Assembly (NCBI GenBank): GCA_007922305.1 | Contig: ML677335.1 | Span: 15,961,766 to 16,025,765 of the forward strand | Length of the DNA: 64,000 nt | Direction of reading: 5' to 3' | From: Dermatemys mawii | Taxonomy: Eukaryota > Chordata > Testudines > Dermatemydidae | In this document: positions 25,331 through 36,680 of the stretch, piece after piece | Layout of the letters: each line of letters begins with the position of its first letter | Numbering within the stretch: position 1 is the first letter of the stretch | Program-made: the position numbers and the translations under genes | Notes under the pieces: model-generated | What the model was told of the DNA's origin: nothing | Database searches by the model: none | What the model saw: only the letters and a program-made list of their open reading frames with translations

Positions 25331-25497
25331 CCCTCCACCACCCAAATCACAGATGGTGGTGGACAGTCTGTTCCACACTGGCTGTGATTTCTTCCTGGAT
25401 TTCTGGGAGAAAACAGAGTTAATAAGACCCACGCACCTTTAGATATTCTACTGATTATATAAAAACTAATAATATTTCCCACATTTTACAGATGATT

Positions 25498-25960
25498 TTA
25501 ACCACCTGATTCTGGGAAACATTCATGGGAGAGTGAATCAGCCACATTGTTAGAAGCTCCTGAAATGTGTTGTATTTCAAAATCAAGATCTTGGAGAGCT
25601 AAACTCCACTGAAGAAGTTTTTTGTTATTTTCCTTGACAGTATGAAGCCACTTCAGTGCAGCATGGTCAGTTTGTAGGTGGAAACGCCACCCCCAAACGT
25701 ATGGGTGTAGCTTTTCCAGAGTGTACACAATGGCGTAACATTCCTATTCAGTAATTGACCAGTGGCTTCCCCTCTCAGATGGTTTTTTGCTGAGAAACAT
25801 GACAGGATGGAATTCTTGATCTGGTCCTTCCTGCATTAAAACTGCTCCCATACCATGCTTGGATGCATCTATTATTACTAGGAAGGTCTGTCAAGTCTGG
25901 GGCCCTTAGCACAGGGTCAGACATGAGGTTGCTTAAAGCTGGTTAAAGGCTTTCTGACAC
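25498..25960 (-). pseudogene. Gypsy RNase H remnant
   Basis: The open part (25728-25498) reads LEKLHPYVWG, LQTDHAALKWLH and IQHISGASNNVADSLSHE, matching the second half of Ty3/gypsy RNase H. A DASKHGMGAVLMQEG segment upstream, near 25870, supplies the first catalytic Asp region, separated by a stop. No intact product is possible. Confidence 0.8.
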
Positions 25961-26204
25961 ACTTCAGTCCACTGAACTGCATTTGGCTGTTTCTTTTTGG
26001 TCAGGTCTGTCAGTGGGGCAGCAATTTGGCTGTAGTGCGGTACAAATCTCCTGTCATATCTGGCCAAGCCTCAGAAGGATTGGACCTGTTTCTTTGACTG
26101 AAAATATAATAATGCTATTGTATAAAGAAAGGGTGCACCCTCATGTGGCATGCAGTTCTGTTCTCAGACATACAGCAAAAAAATAAGAGTCCAGAAACAT
26201 GACA

Positions 26205-26300
26205 ATAAATGATTAGAGACACTGAAAAACTTCAGTACCAAGAGAGATTGAAAAGAGCAGGTCTGGTTAGAGAGGAGATTAGGTCTGTTTAGGAGTGCTC
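26205..26300 (+). mobile_element. CR1-like LINE fragment
   Basis: The segment aacttcagtaccaagagagattgaaaagagcaggtctggtt resembles a CR1 3'-proximal region, diverged. It may belong with the CR1 piece at 27541, separated by the LTR-like block between them. Confidence 0.4.
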
Positions 26301-26759
26301 CTGGATTCCTCACTCACACCTAGCTGTCACATAGCAGCGTCTGTGACGAAAGCTTTCTACATCTCCGGTTGGCTAGGAAACTCCTTCCAGTTCTGGCTGA
26401 CAGTGACCTGGCCTCAGTTATACTGAAAGAACAAGCCACACATGACAGATGTTATTCACGTTACTTAATTCACTTCTGGAAGATGCTCAGATACAACAGT
26501 GATGAGGATGGTATTATGCTGTATAAAAAATAGAGACAAATAAAGAGGTGAGGCATGATGCATATAGACTAAAGAATGGTACAATGACAGTAAATCAGAT
26601 GTCCAAATTACAATTTATTGCAACACCAGAACAAGGGGACTTTCAGTGAAATAGAAATGCAACACATTTAAAACAGATACATGATGTAACAATTTGTAAT
26701 ATTTTTTATGAATCTTATGTGTGCCTCACTTTTTCTTATATGTTGCATGACTACACAGT

Positions 26760-27530
26760 GGGACAAAACGATTAAGTTTGTTCTCAGGGAAGGCTGAGAC
26801 ATAGATGTGTATGTAGTGTGTATGTCACCTCGCTGTCTGGGTGGAATTAACAGTCATTAAGGAACTGGATGAAACTGCCCTGGATGAACCAGGGGTCCAG
26901 AGAGACTATGGACCAGGGGCCCAGTGACTCATGAATCCACACTCAGGAAAGCCAAGCTGAGACCCCAGCTCAAGAACAAAGAGCAGGGTGGGGGGTTAAG
27001 GGTTGGCTTCTGAAGAAAGCTGAGAGCTCTCTCTCACCTGGAAACTGACTAACGAGATCAGTCTGAGAGAGACACATACAGCCTGAAAATGGAGTTCACT
27101 ACAGCTTGGCTGGTGGGCTCTAGGCTGACCAGAATGGACTAATTTAACCTTTATTTTTTTGTGTAACCTAAGGATTTCCTGTGCTATGTTCCAGTTGACT
27201 AATAAACCCTACTGTTTTGAAAATGCTCTTTAAGTGCCACAGTAAATACTTGGTTACGTGCATTAATCCCTGAAGAGTGTACAAGTCTCTGCCAAAAGTC
27301 TGTCTCCGTTGGACTTGCTGAACAGAAATCATGGTGTGAAGCAGGAGCGCTGATGGTCCCAAAGATGCACTCTGAGGAAGCAGGGAAGCCATGTGTCCTT
27401 CCCTGAAGGAAGAGTAAGATCCCTTGGGGTCTGGCACATTGAAAAGGTTCCTGGAAGAGACTTTTCCAAAGCTGGGGATGGAGGATTGATCCTGCAGATC
27501 TATGACAAACAAAATTCTTTACAAAAAAAT
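26760..27530 (+). repeat. Probable LTR-derived block
   Basis: A GC-richer block containing a polyadenylation signal in ttgactaataaaccctactg (about 27195-27215), with aag/gag-rich sequence before it and a ctggcac-rich part after. This layout matches retroelement LTRs of turtles as recalled. Ends and duplications were not resolved. Confidence 0.4.
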
Positions 27531-27540
27531 AAAAAGCAAA

Positions 27541-27845
27541 CATAGCACATGATTATGGATACTGAGGGGCCACCTGATAATAGTTTTCAGTGATGGTAGG
27601 GGCTGTTATAAAGAGGATGCTGATCAATTGTTCTTCATTTCCACCAGAAGTTCAACAAAAAGTAATCAGCTTAATCTGCAGCAAGGGAGATTTTGGTGAG
27701 ATATTAGGAAAAACTTTTTAGCTATAAGGATAGTTAAGTACTGGCACAGGTTACGAAAGGAGGTTGTAGAATTCCTGTCATTGGAGGTTTTTAAGAATAG
27801 GTTGGACAAACACCTGTTCAGGTCTTCTTTGAACTGAATACCAAA
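27541..27845 (+). mobile_element. CR1-type LINE, 3' region
   Basis: Contains gagatattaggaaaaacttt, ttaagtactggcacaggtta and ggaggtttttaagaataggt followed by tggacaaacacctg, the characteristic 3' untranslated region of reptile CR1 copies. The terminal octamer repeats are missing. Confidence 0.65.
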
Positions 27846-28539
27846 CCTTTACCATGGGGTGGAGTGCTGGTATTATGTACACCTGCTTTAACCACATCCT
27901 GATCCCTCCTGTGACACATCTGTTATCATATCTGATGGGTATTAAGCCAGCTGCTCCATTTAAATTTCACACATTGGGCTTTCCCTTTTCAAAGATTTGT
28001 GACATAATCTGGACAGAAAAGATCTAGGCATATATAAGATCTTAATAGAGGGGCCCAGCAAAATCAGTGTCAGAATTATTGCACTTTACACAATGGGATG
28101 GATCAAAGAGAGGAATATCTGCTTGTCAGAGAGTTATCACAGAGAAGGAAAGGCCTGGATAGCTTATTAAAAAACACAGGTAGGGAAGGAACCAGGATGA
28201 ATAAAAAATCAATGACTTACAAAAAAATCAGATTTTTTTATTTAAATTTTTGGATTTTTTAAATAAAATGCTTTTTGAGGAAAAAACCCATCTAACGATA
28301 ATTTTAATTAAGATACATTATATCTCAAAGATATCCCATCATGGAATAAGGATTATAAATTCTAACTCTATAGTATAAGACAATATATTCATGTAATGTT
28401 TAAGGAAAGTTTTGTAAATAAGTTCCAATAGTTCATGGCTTAGGGACCCAATCTTATGGGGAGGTTCCAGGGGAATTTGCATAGACTATTTATGTTAATT
28501 TTTCTATCTACCCAAAGGGATTCACTGCTAAATCTAGAA

Positions 28540-29021
28540 CGGGGATGGGTAAACTATGGCCCACGGGCCACATCCGGCCAGCGGGAGCGTCCTGTCTGGT
28601 GCCCCAGCTGGGGAGGAGCAGGGTGGCTTGGATGGGGGTGGGGCCCGGAGTGGTGGTTAGGAGTGGGGGGGAATCTCTGGAGGGGGCAGTCAGGGAGCAG
28701 GGGGGAGTCAGGGAGCCAGGAAGCATGGGAGTCCCAGGGGTCTGTCGGGAGGTTGCGGGATGGATAGGCATCAGGGCAGTAAGGGGACAGGGAGCAGGGG
28801 GCTTGGGTAGGGTGTGGGGTTCTGGGCGGTGGTTAGGGGTGATGAGTCTCTGGACGGGGCAGTCAGGGGACAAGGAGAAGGGTGGGTTAGATGGGTTGGG
28901 AGTTCTGAAGGGGCAGTCAGGGTGTGAGAAGTGGGAGGGGGCACAGCCTTCCCTATCCAGCCCTCCATATAATTTGCAGCCCCAATGTGGTCCTCGGGCC
29001 AAAAAGTTTGCCCACCCCCCA
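28540..29021 (-). mobile_element. hAT MITE (482 bp), 8-bp duplication
   Basis: Begins cggggatgggtaaactatgg and ends ccaaaaagtttgcccacccc. Flanked by identical ATCTAGAA (28532-28539, 29022-29029). It is an opposite-orientation relative of the 52363 copy. The interior is GC-rich with a gggcagtcagggagcagggg-type repeat and no transposase. Confidence 0.85.
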
Positions 29022-29721
29022 TCTAGAAGATACCATCAGAGATGCTTAGTTTTGCAGTTCTCAAACTGTGATTTGTGTCTCCAGAGATAATATGCTTGTT
29101 AACAGCAAAAACATTTTAAAATAAATAAATAATATATAGAGGTGAGAAATAACAGACCTCAGCTCTACTATCCTTCTGCAAATTTGTGTACGTAAAGTCA
29201 ATCCCTTACCTCTCTCTAAAAGTGCAAAGTTTCAAAAAGTTCAGTGAATAGAAGACTGTTGAGAGTGGAATAGATCTGAACAAGGAGAAGAAATCTGGAG
29301 AGAAATGTGAGAAGGGAGGGACAGTCAGTAGAAACAAAAGTGAAATTGTTTGAGCAGCATATTCCAGAAGTCGTGAGGTCTTTTTGAGTGTAGCCTTCAT
29401 TGATTTGAGATCTACCATACCATTCTCTCACTAGAAGGGAAAACCTATAATAGCAGCAGGCCGTAAAAGATACCCAGGTTGGGAATATTTTAATTAAGTT
29501 CCTCTGCCTGTGGGTAAATCCCCATCCCCATCCCCACCCCTTCCGACTGAGGCCCCACCCCTTCCAGGGGGGCTGGAGCCGGCCCGGTACTGGTAAGTTT
29601 TCAATTTTACTTTCACCCCTGCCTGCACAACCCAGGTACAAGGGCTTTTGGGGTACAGTAAAATACTCTCTACAACATGTACTAGGAGGCAAGCAGTATG
29701 TGGCGCATAGTTTGTGAAGTA

Positions 29722-29842
29722 GGGTGACCTGATGTCCCGATTTTATAGGGACAGTCCACATATTTTGGGTCATTGTCTAATGTAGGTGGCTATTATCTCC
29801 TACCCGCTGAACCGATTTTTCACACTTGCTATCTGGTCACCC
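29722..29842 (-). mobile_element. Small palindromic MITE (121 bp), copy 1
   Basis: Ends GGGTGACC and GGTCACCC. The minus strand reads gggtgaccagatagcaagtg, matching the copies at 47224 and 59504. The middle has gtcccgattttatagggaca. Confidence 0.75.
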
Positions 29843-30789
29843 AGTCAAGGAGTTTTAGTCAGCAGACAAGTGCATGACAATTGTTAGAGACATTCACATT
29901 TATTCCAAGGTAAATTTAATTACCAGAAAATAATGATGTGGAAAAGCATGTTAACATTGCTACTAATGAAACTAATTTTATATAATAAAAAACATTTTTG
30001 TAATAAATGACTGAATTTATTTGGAACAACTGGAGAAGTCCCTACCCTCATTCATTAATTCAGCAGCACAAAACACTTAATGATCCAACTTTAGTAGCAT
30101 ACAGACAAGATAGGGACTTCCTTTTCCTTTAGTAATTTCTCATTTTAATTATATTCAGTAATAATTTTAGGGCTGTCAAGCTCTTAAAAACATTAATTGT
30201 GATTAATCATGCGATAAAAAACATTAATCGTGATTAATTGCAGTTAACAATAATAGACTACCATTTATTTAAGTATTTTGGATATTGTCTATATTTTCAA
30301 ATATATTGATTTCAATTACAACACAGAATACAAAGTGTGCAGTGCTCACTTTATATTTGATTTGAAGTATATACACTGTAAAAAAAACAACTAAGGCAAT
30401 TGTGTTTTTCAATTCACTTCATGCAAGTTCTGTAGTGCAATCTCTTTATCATGAAAGTTGAACTTACAAATGTAGAATTATGTACAAAAATCCTGTATTC
30501 AAAAATAAAAACAATGTACAATTTTGGAGCCTGCAAATCCACTCAGTCCTACTTCTTGTTCAGCCAATCGCTAAGATAAACAAGTTTGTTTACATTTGCA
30601 GGAGATAATGCTGTCCGATTCTTGTTTACAATGTCATCTTAAAATGAGAACAGGTGTTCTCATGGCAATGTTGTAGCCAGCATCACAAAATATTACATGC
30701 CAGATGCACTAAAGAAAAGGATATGTCCCTTCATGCTTCAACCACCATTCCAGGGGACATGCATCCATGCCGATGACGGGTCCTGCTCA

Positions 30790-31182
30790 ATAACAATCCA
30801 AAGCAGTGCAGACCAGCACAAGTTCCTTTTTATTATCTGAGTCAGATGCCACCAGCAGAAGGTTGATTTTCTTTTTTGGTGGTTTGGGTTCTGTAGTTTC
30901 CGCACTGGAGTGCTGTTCTTTTAAGACTTCTGAAAGCATGCTCTACACCCTGTCCCTCTCAGATTTTGGAAGACACTTCAGATTCTTAAACCTTGGGTCG
31001 AGTGCTGTAGCTACCTTTAGAAATCTCACGTTGGTACCTTCTTTGCATTTTGTGAAATCTGCAGTGAAAGTGTTCTTAAAATGAACATGTGCTGGGTTAT
31101 CATCACCCGAGAATGCTATAATATGAAATATATGGCAGAATGCAGGTAAAACAGAGCACGGGACATAGAATCCTCCCTCCAA
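30790..31182 (-). pseudogene. hAT transposase C-terminal fragment, minus copy
   Basis: Minus-strand reading contains DNPAHVHFKNTF and VATALDPRFKNLKCLPKSER, the ALDPRFK signature of ZBED-like hAT transposases, then a stop near 30945. After it come ETTEPKPPKKKINLLLVASD in the same frame and, near 30750, MDACPLEWWLKHEGTY before decay. It lacks the N-terminus and several residues of the dimerisation domain. Confidence 0.75.
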
Positions 31183-31204
31183 GGAGTTCAGTCACAAATT
31201 TAAT

Positions 31205-31370
31205 TAACACATTTTTTTTAACAAGTGTCATCAGCATGGAAGCATGTCCTCCAGAATGGTGGCTGAAGCATGAAGGGGTATACAAATGTTTAGCATATAT
31301 GGCATGTAAATACCTTGCAGTACAAGCTACAAAAGTGCCATGCAAATGCCTGTTTTCAACTGGGTGACAC
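31205..31370 (+). pseudogene. hAT transposase dimerisation domain fragment, plus copy
   Basis: Plus-strand reading includes ISMEACPPEWWLKHEGVYK then CLAYMACKYLA and VPCKCLFS, the hAT C-terminal dimerisation region (family pattern PCERLFS, altered here). A stop follows at once. It duplicates the domain found in decayed form on the minus strand near 30700-30770. Confidence 0.75.
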
Positions 31371-32107
31371 TGTAAATAAGAAGAGGGCAGCATTATCTTC
31401 TGTAAATGTAAACAAATTTGTTTGTCTTAGCGATCGGCTGAACATGAAGTAGGACTGAGTGGACTTGTTGGCTCTGAAGTTTTACATTGTTTTGTTTTTG
31501 AGTTCAGTTATGTAACAAAAAATCTACATTTGTAATCATGATTCTTTTTCTTTAATCGCATGGGTTAACTCTGATTAAACAACAGCCCTAAATTCTATAC
31601 AAATAGGCATTTTACCCCCTTTACTATTTAATGAAGTGATTCTAAAGAATTCCATTGACTTCAGCAGCTGTTGGATTAAGCAAACATCAAGCTTTGTGTA
31701 GCAGAGGTAACTCTCCCCATGCAATTTCATTTTTATCTGGGATCACAGAAGAGTATGCAGAAAAACATCCAAAGCTCCTAAGAATTTCCCATTTATGTAA
31801 AATTGTCAAAATAGCTCTGAGCAAGAGAAACTTGGAACTAAAGTAAAATTGTTCTGTACTCTCCTAATGCTCAAAGCAGCTATTCAAACATTACATTGGG
31901 GCAACCAGTCTCATAAACCAGGAATTAGAGTCACCTCCTTTGGGCATAGATGGTGCAAACTGCAGCTGTCAGCACCTGTGAGAGCAATTACATTAACCCC
32001 AGGCGAGGGCAAGCGGCAATACCAGAGCTCCCACCAGGAGCTTTATGGCATAGTCTGTCTGAGAGATGTGGTGAATCAGTGAATTTCCAGCTGTCCTAGC
32101 CCTCGCC

Positions 32108-32212
32108 AGCAAAGCACTTCAGCACATGAGTAGCCACAGTGAAGACAATGGAGCTACTTGTGTGCTTAAAGAACAGGCAAGTTCTTAAGTGCTCTACCAG
32201 ATCAGGCCCTTA
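32108..32212. repeat. Old palindromic MITE-like repeat
   Basis: gcaaagcacttcagcacatgag and the later ttgtgtgcttaaag...gttcttaagtgctctaccagatc are loosely complementary, matching a palindromic amniote repeat recalled from memory. Confidence 0.4.
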
Positions 32213-32999
32213 GCTGGCTGTGGAAGCCAGCTGTGGGTCCCTAAGGACATGAGGTTACATTTGGCTTGACTGCTGTGCTCCTTTTTTCAGGCAGATTTTC
32301 TCCTATCAGAGATAGTTTTGCCTTGGCAGAAATCATAAAGGATTAAAGAAACAAATATCATTACAGATTCCCTTTAACTAATAATCACTCAATACTATTT
32401 CATTTATTTATATTTCAGTATAAAATGTACTTTGATGCTGAGCTCAGAGAACACATCAAAGGCATATTTAAGCTTTTGTATAGAGGAACTGCTTATTCCT
32501 CTATGGAAGCAAGATTTTACACTTCAAAACAGCAAGAAAAGAAACATAAAAATGGATCCCACCAGCTCATTCAAAATATTGATGCTATTCATAGAGCTGA
32601 CAACAGCAATAGGAAAGTATGTCATTAAAGCTATGTAATCGCACTGCAGAGTTGACTTGCATTTCTTACACACTAGTTATCTCCTTTTGAGTTAGCCCAG
32701 CTCAAGGGAAAGCAGCCATGCAGATAAATAACATGAGTGCCGAGCTCCAACTGTACTAGTTTGAGCATCAGTGGCGCTTGATCTTTAACCTATAATCCCT
32801 GACAGGCCACCTATTTCAAGTGTAAAGCACCACTACACTCAAGGTAGAGATTTTTGTGTGTGGACAGGAATTAGGTTAGGGGTAACACTTGAGTTATACC
32901 ATGAGTTAACACATCAGTGAAGCCAAGCCCTAAGAAAAACATGACTATTTTACTTTCTGAATACGAAAAATTTATTTAGCATAGAAATAGCTTTTAGAG

Positions 33000-33221
33000 A
33001 AGGGGTTCTCATACTGGGGTTTGGGACCCTTCAGGGGGTCACAAGGTTCTTGCATGGGGAGGTTGTGAGCTGTCAGCATCCACCCCAAACCCCGCTTTGC
33101 CTCCAGCATTTATAATGGTGTTAAATATATATAAAAAGTGTTTTTAATTTATAAGGAGAGGTCACACTCAGAGGCTTTCTATGCAAAAGGGGTCACCAGT
33201 ACAAAAGTTTCTGAACTACTG
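33000..33221. mobile_element. hAT MITE (222 bp), 8-bp duplication
   Basis: Ends aaggggttctcatactgggg and, complemented, cagtagttcagaaacttttg. Flanked by identical TTTTAGAG (32992-32999, 33222-33229). The body has ttgggacccttcagggggtc, typical of Charlie-like MITEs. Confidence 0.8.
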
Positions 33222-33229
33222 TTTTAGAG

Positions 33230-35006
33230 AAACCAGCAATGAATCCCAGTTTGTGTTTGTTTATTATTTGAAATTGCCTGGTGACTTTTAGTTAGCTTGC
33301 CAACATATTTTGTTTCGATACTTTGAAGATCGCTTCAAACATAGTTTAAGTACTGGTTATTTTTCCTTAGGCAAGACGTTACAGTGGTTCAAATTCTGTC
33401 CTAATCTAAATTTTGGCTTCTGGAACTAACGGACCTTAGTACTAGCATAAATGCTTAGGCAACTTCATATTTCCCAGACAGAATGCCCATGCTTCCATTC
33501 TGTAGTAGCCTGATAGTAACTTGTACACAGTTATATAGGAGGGGATTTATGTAAAGAATCCAGGAACATGGTTACTTGTGAGTATTGGCAAACTGTGTTT
33601 TTTCCCCCTCACTGGTGCCAGGAAATCTGTTCATATCCTAAACACAATCCATGACAGTTGGAAACCCAGCCTTCTACCCACAAATCAGCGAGAGAAAAAC
33701 TGATGTTGACTAACGAGAAGATAACACAAACACATTGTACACAATGTGTCAACATGTGCTACTATTTCCAACAGCTTAAAACAGCAAGAGACCTTGATGC
33801 CCAGAGAACATGATGTCTAAATTTTGATAATAGCTGACATTAGAAATGCAGCCAAGAAACTACCTCATATTACTACATGCGGATTCTATTTTGTGCTGTG
33901 ATTTTTTTGCAAGGGACTTGAACAAATACTTAATACTAGCACTTGAACTCTTAGCAACTCTAAATAAAAAAGCCGTGAGTGTCTGTCAGCTTTCATGGAG
34001 TTGCAATGATGAAGGGAATATTTTGTTGAATGTATGGCTGCTAGCCACACTGGGCCTACTTCCTAGACAAAATTGTGTTGCTAGGCTCATGGGAAAGAAC
34101 ATGCTTTTAAAAAAATGCCAAATTAAAGATACCCTGGAAAATGTGGGTAATGGCATGAATGCCTAGGCTGGATCAAGGTCAAGGGATCTCATCACTTCCA
34201 CAGTATCCTGATTTATACTTGTTTTAAATTTTGCTTCTTTTGAGTAGTGCCTGAAAATGCCTGGCCTCTGAAACTACAGCTCTACAGTTAGCTAACGCTG
34301 GCTGTGTATGGAAATATACTTGAATGAGGTAATTTGTACATTTTGCTACTTGCCCTACTGTTATAAATGCATTAATCAAGTGAACCATCCTCACTTTCAT
34401 TCAGCCATATCTATTGGATTTTGTCCAAGAAATCTGTCTACTGCCAGGAAAACAGATGTATCCTTGCACATCTGTTATGCCTGCTAATGCTGATCCTTCT
34501 TTAAGAACACACCACATACAGACCTAATTTCTTGACTTGGGGCACAGTGGGAGTGAGATTTCTCAGAGATGAATCTTTTCAGGTCAAGAAAAAGACTGAA
34601 ATGTTGATGGTTTTCAGGTGTCAAACTTAGTAAGGCTTGTGTTACTGGATTTCTGTTCTGTGAAACTGCGGTAAAATTAACCAGCAACTGTGGCACATTT
34701 TAATGAGGAATGTATAGTGAAGTTTGCTGAGGCAAGTTCCAGCATCATGTGGGGAGTTTTAGAGCAATAAGGAAAAATCAGTTAGCAATAAGACACAGCT
34801 GAGGAAAGTGGTCTAAGTTTATTGCTTAGGATAGGTCATCGTTGGATTGTGTCTGGAGACCCGCAACTCAACTGGAGCCTTTGAAAGAATAACAAAGCTG
34901 TGGGGGCAAATTCAGAGATAATTCTAAGTAACCCCATGGCAGTGTAGAAGGAGTAAAATTTGGTGTAACTTATAAAGTCATCCATACTAAATTCTCTATT
35001 ACTCAC
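33230..35006. other. Intergenic, nothing recognised
   Basis: AT-rich sequence with no gene or repeat family that could be supported on either strand. Confidence 0.6.
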
Positions 35007-35718
35007 TGTAGCGGAGTGGTGACTCCGCCCTGTGGCGCTTCCTTCTGGTTGTCTGGGGAATCAGCTCTTCCAGCCTCTGGAGCGCCCTCTGCAGGCCGAT
35101 GTCGCGCTTGCCACTGGCCCCGTGTCCCTCCCAGACGCCAGTGTCCTCTTCCCTAGGGTGCTGCACCACTGCAGTACCCCCATAATCTCACTGGGTATCC
35201 CCTGCCCGGGGAACCCCCACTCACTATTCCCACCTTGCCTCAGCCTATGGGCTCCTGCCAGTCACCATGTAGACCCCTTTCACTGGAACTGACTGCAGTC
35301 TGTTTAAGCTAGTCATCATAGGCAAGGAGGGTTTGGCCTGCTGCCTCTGCTTACTCATGGGCTGCCCCCTGCAACCCTAATACTCCTTTTTGGCCATCTC
35401 CTAGCCCCTGCAGCCTGGGGTTGGGGGAGTTTCCAGGCCAGAGCTCCCCCAGCTCCACTAGCCTTCCCCCAGCCCTGCTCCACTCTAGGTACCCTGTCAA
35501 GCTCCCCAGCAGCCAGGCCTGTCTTCCTCCACAGCTAGAGGAGACTGTCTCTCTCTGCTCCTGGCTTCCCTGGCTTTTATAGGGCCAGCTGGGTCTGTCT
35601 GGGGCATGGCCCCCAGCTGAGGCTGCCTCCCAATCAGCCCAGCTTTTCCCTTGCCCCAGCCATCATCCAGGGCTGTTTTAACCCCTTTTTCCTGGAGTGA
35701 GGCAGCCGCTCCACTACA
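35007..35718 (-). repeat. Solo LTR (712 bp)
   Basis: On the minus strand it begins TGTAGTGGAGCGGCTGCC and ends CCACTCCGCTACA. CTCAC precedes (35002-35006) and CTCGC follows (35719-35723), a 5-bp duplication with one change. A strong TATA box, CCCTATAAAAGCCAGG, is present near 35570-35585 on the minus strand. No internal element sequence is adjacent, so it looks like a recombination-derived solo LTR. Confidence 0.7.
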
Positions 35719-35734
35719 CTCGCACACTATAGAG

Positions 35735-35870
35735 CAGTGGTAGGCAACCTGCGGGCTGCATATGGCTTATCAGGTTAATCCACTGGCAGGCCGCAAGACA
35801 ATTTTTTACATTGACCGTCCACAGGCACATCCTCCTTCAGCTCCCAGTGGTGGTGGTTTGCCATTCCCAG
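35735..35870 (+). mobile_element. hAT MITE fragment
   Basis: Starts cagtggtaggcaacctgcgg, a hAT-type terminus, and continues with ggcaggccgcaagacaattt and cagctcccagtgg. It ends abruptly, so it is 3'-truncated. Confidence 0.55.
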
Positions 35871-36139
35871 CACACCTTTATACAGAACAGAGATTGCTTT
35901 ACCTTCAATATTTAAAATATGACTGTAATAATAAAAAATACTAGGGTTCAAACACAGTTGTAGCATGTGATTTATAACCTCTGAAACATGACAAGTTACT
36001 TGTTTTAAAACTCTGTTAACTTTAAAAGAACTTCACAGAGTTTAAAAAAGGTAGAAAACAGGTCTATTGTCACACTACCTACAATTTGCTTGACAACAAA
36101 AGGAATGTCCACAATAAGCTGTCTAGGTAGGCCAGAGGA

Positions 36140-36144
36140 GAATG

Positions 36145-36177
<33 letters not shown>

Positions 36178-36180
36178 CCC
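36140..36180. repeat. (TA)n(CA)n microsatellite
   Basis: A run of about 10 TA units passes directly into about 10 CA units. Confidence 0.95.
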
Positions 36181-36250
36181 ATTATATGCCAATGAGTCTA
36201 GTGAAACCAAACTAGGTTGTTTCGGTTTAAAACAACATCAACCATGGAAA

Positions 36251-36680
36251 TAGGGTTGCCAACTTTCTAGCCCCTGCCTGACCCCATCCCTGAGGCCCCA
36301 CCCTTTCTCAAAGGCCCCACCCCTACCCCACCCCTTCTCTGAGGCCTTGCCTCCCCTCTNNNNNNNNNNGCCCAGGAGGCTCCGCGTGCTGCCTCTGTGC
36401 CCACAAACACGGCCCCCACAGGTCCCATTGGTCACAGTTCCCAGCCAATGGGAGCTGCAAGCCAGCACTCGGGGCGGGGGCAGCACGTTGCACCTCCCAG
36501 GCTGCCCTTGCACCTAGGAGCCTCAGGGACCTGGCAGCTGATTCTGGGAGCCACGCGGAGCCGGGCAAGTAGGGAGCCTGCCTTAGCTCCAGACCCCCAC
36601 TACTCCACTGACCAGAGTCACCAGGGTCCCTTTTTGACCTAGCATGCCAGTCAAAAATTGGATACCTAGTAATCCTACAT
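36251..36680. mobile_element. GC-rich DNA-transposon MITE containing a gap
   Basis: Begins agggttgccaactttctagc and ends gtcaaaaattggatacctag then taatcct, related inverted ends. The interior is GC-rich with cattggtcacagttcccagc. An assembly gap interrupts it. Confidence 0.5.
36360..36369. other. Assembly gap, 10 Ns
   Basis: Ten consecutive N bases inside the GC-rich repeat; the true length is unknown. Confidence 0.99.

Larger units (their letters stand above)
24545..26090 (-). mobile_element. 3' part of a second Ty3/gypsy retrotransposon
   Basis: Minus strand: degraded RT end and RNase H, then a purine-rich tract, then one LTR. RNase H sequence is recognisable at about 25960-25498. No gag, integrase or 5' LTR was found, so the copy is 5'-truncated near 26090. 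It is distinct from the Gmr1-like element at the left edge. Confidence 0.75.
30168..31590. mobile_element. Composite of two inverted hAT 3' halves
   Basis: The left end reads TAGGGCTGTCAAG and the right end AACAGCCCTA, both the 3' terminus of one hAT family. The minus strand from about 31190 to 30170 carries one transposase C-terminus and 3' end; the plus strand from about 31205 to 31590 carries another. The repeated cttagcgatcggctgaaca segment occurs in opposite orientations near 30565 and 31430. The flanking octamers do not match well, as expected if two copies were joined by inversion. Confidence 0.7.

Noticed and set aside
28220..28330. AT-rich stretch with runs of A and T as a possible MITE or matrix attachment site
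   Set aside because: No inverted ends or target duplication could be defined.
28456..29090. Gly- and Trp-rich open frames on the plus strand and Pro-rich ones on the minus strand
   Set aside because: They are products of the GGGGCAGTCAGGG-type repeat inside the hAT MITE.
29216..29773. 185-codon minus-strand frame
   Set aside because: It overlaps the GGGTGACC MITE and a C-rich patch, has an unusual composition and no recognisable domain.
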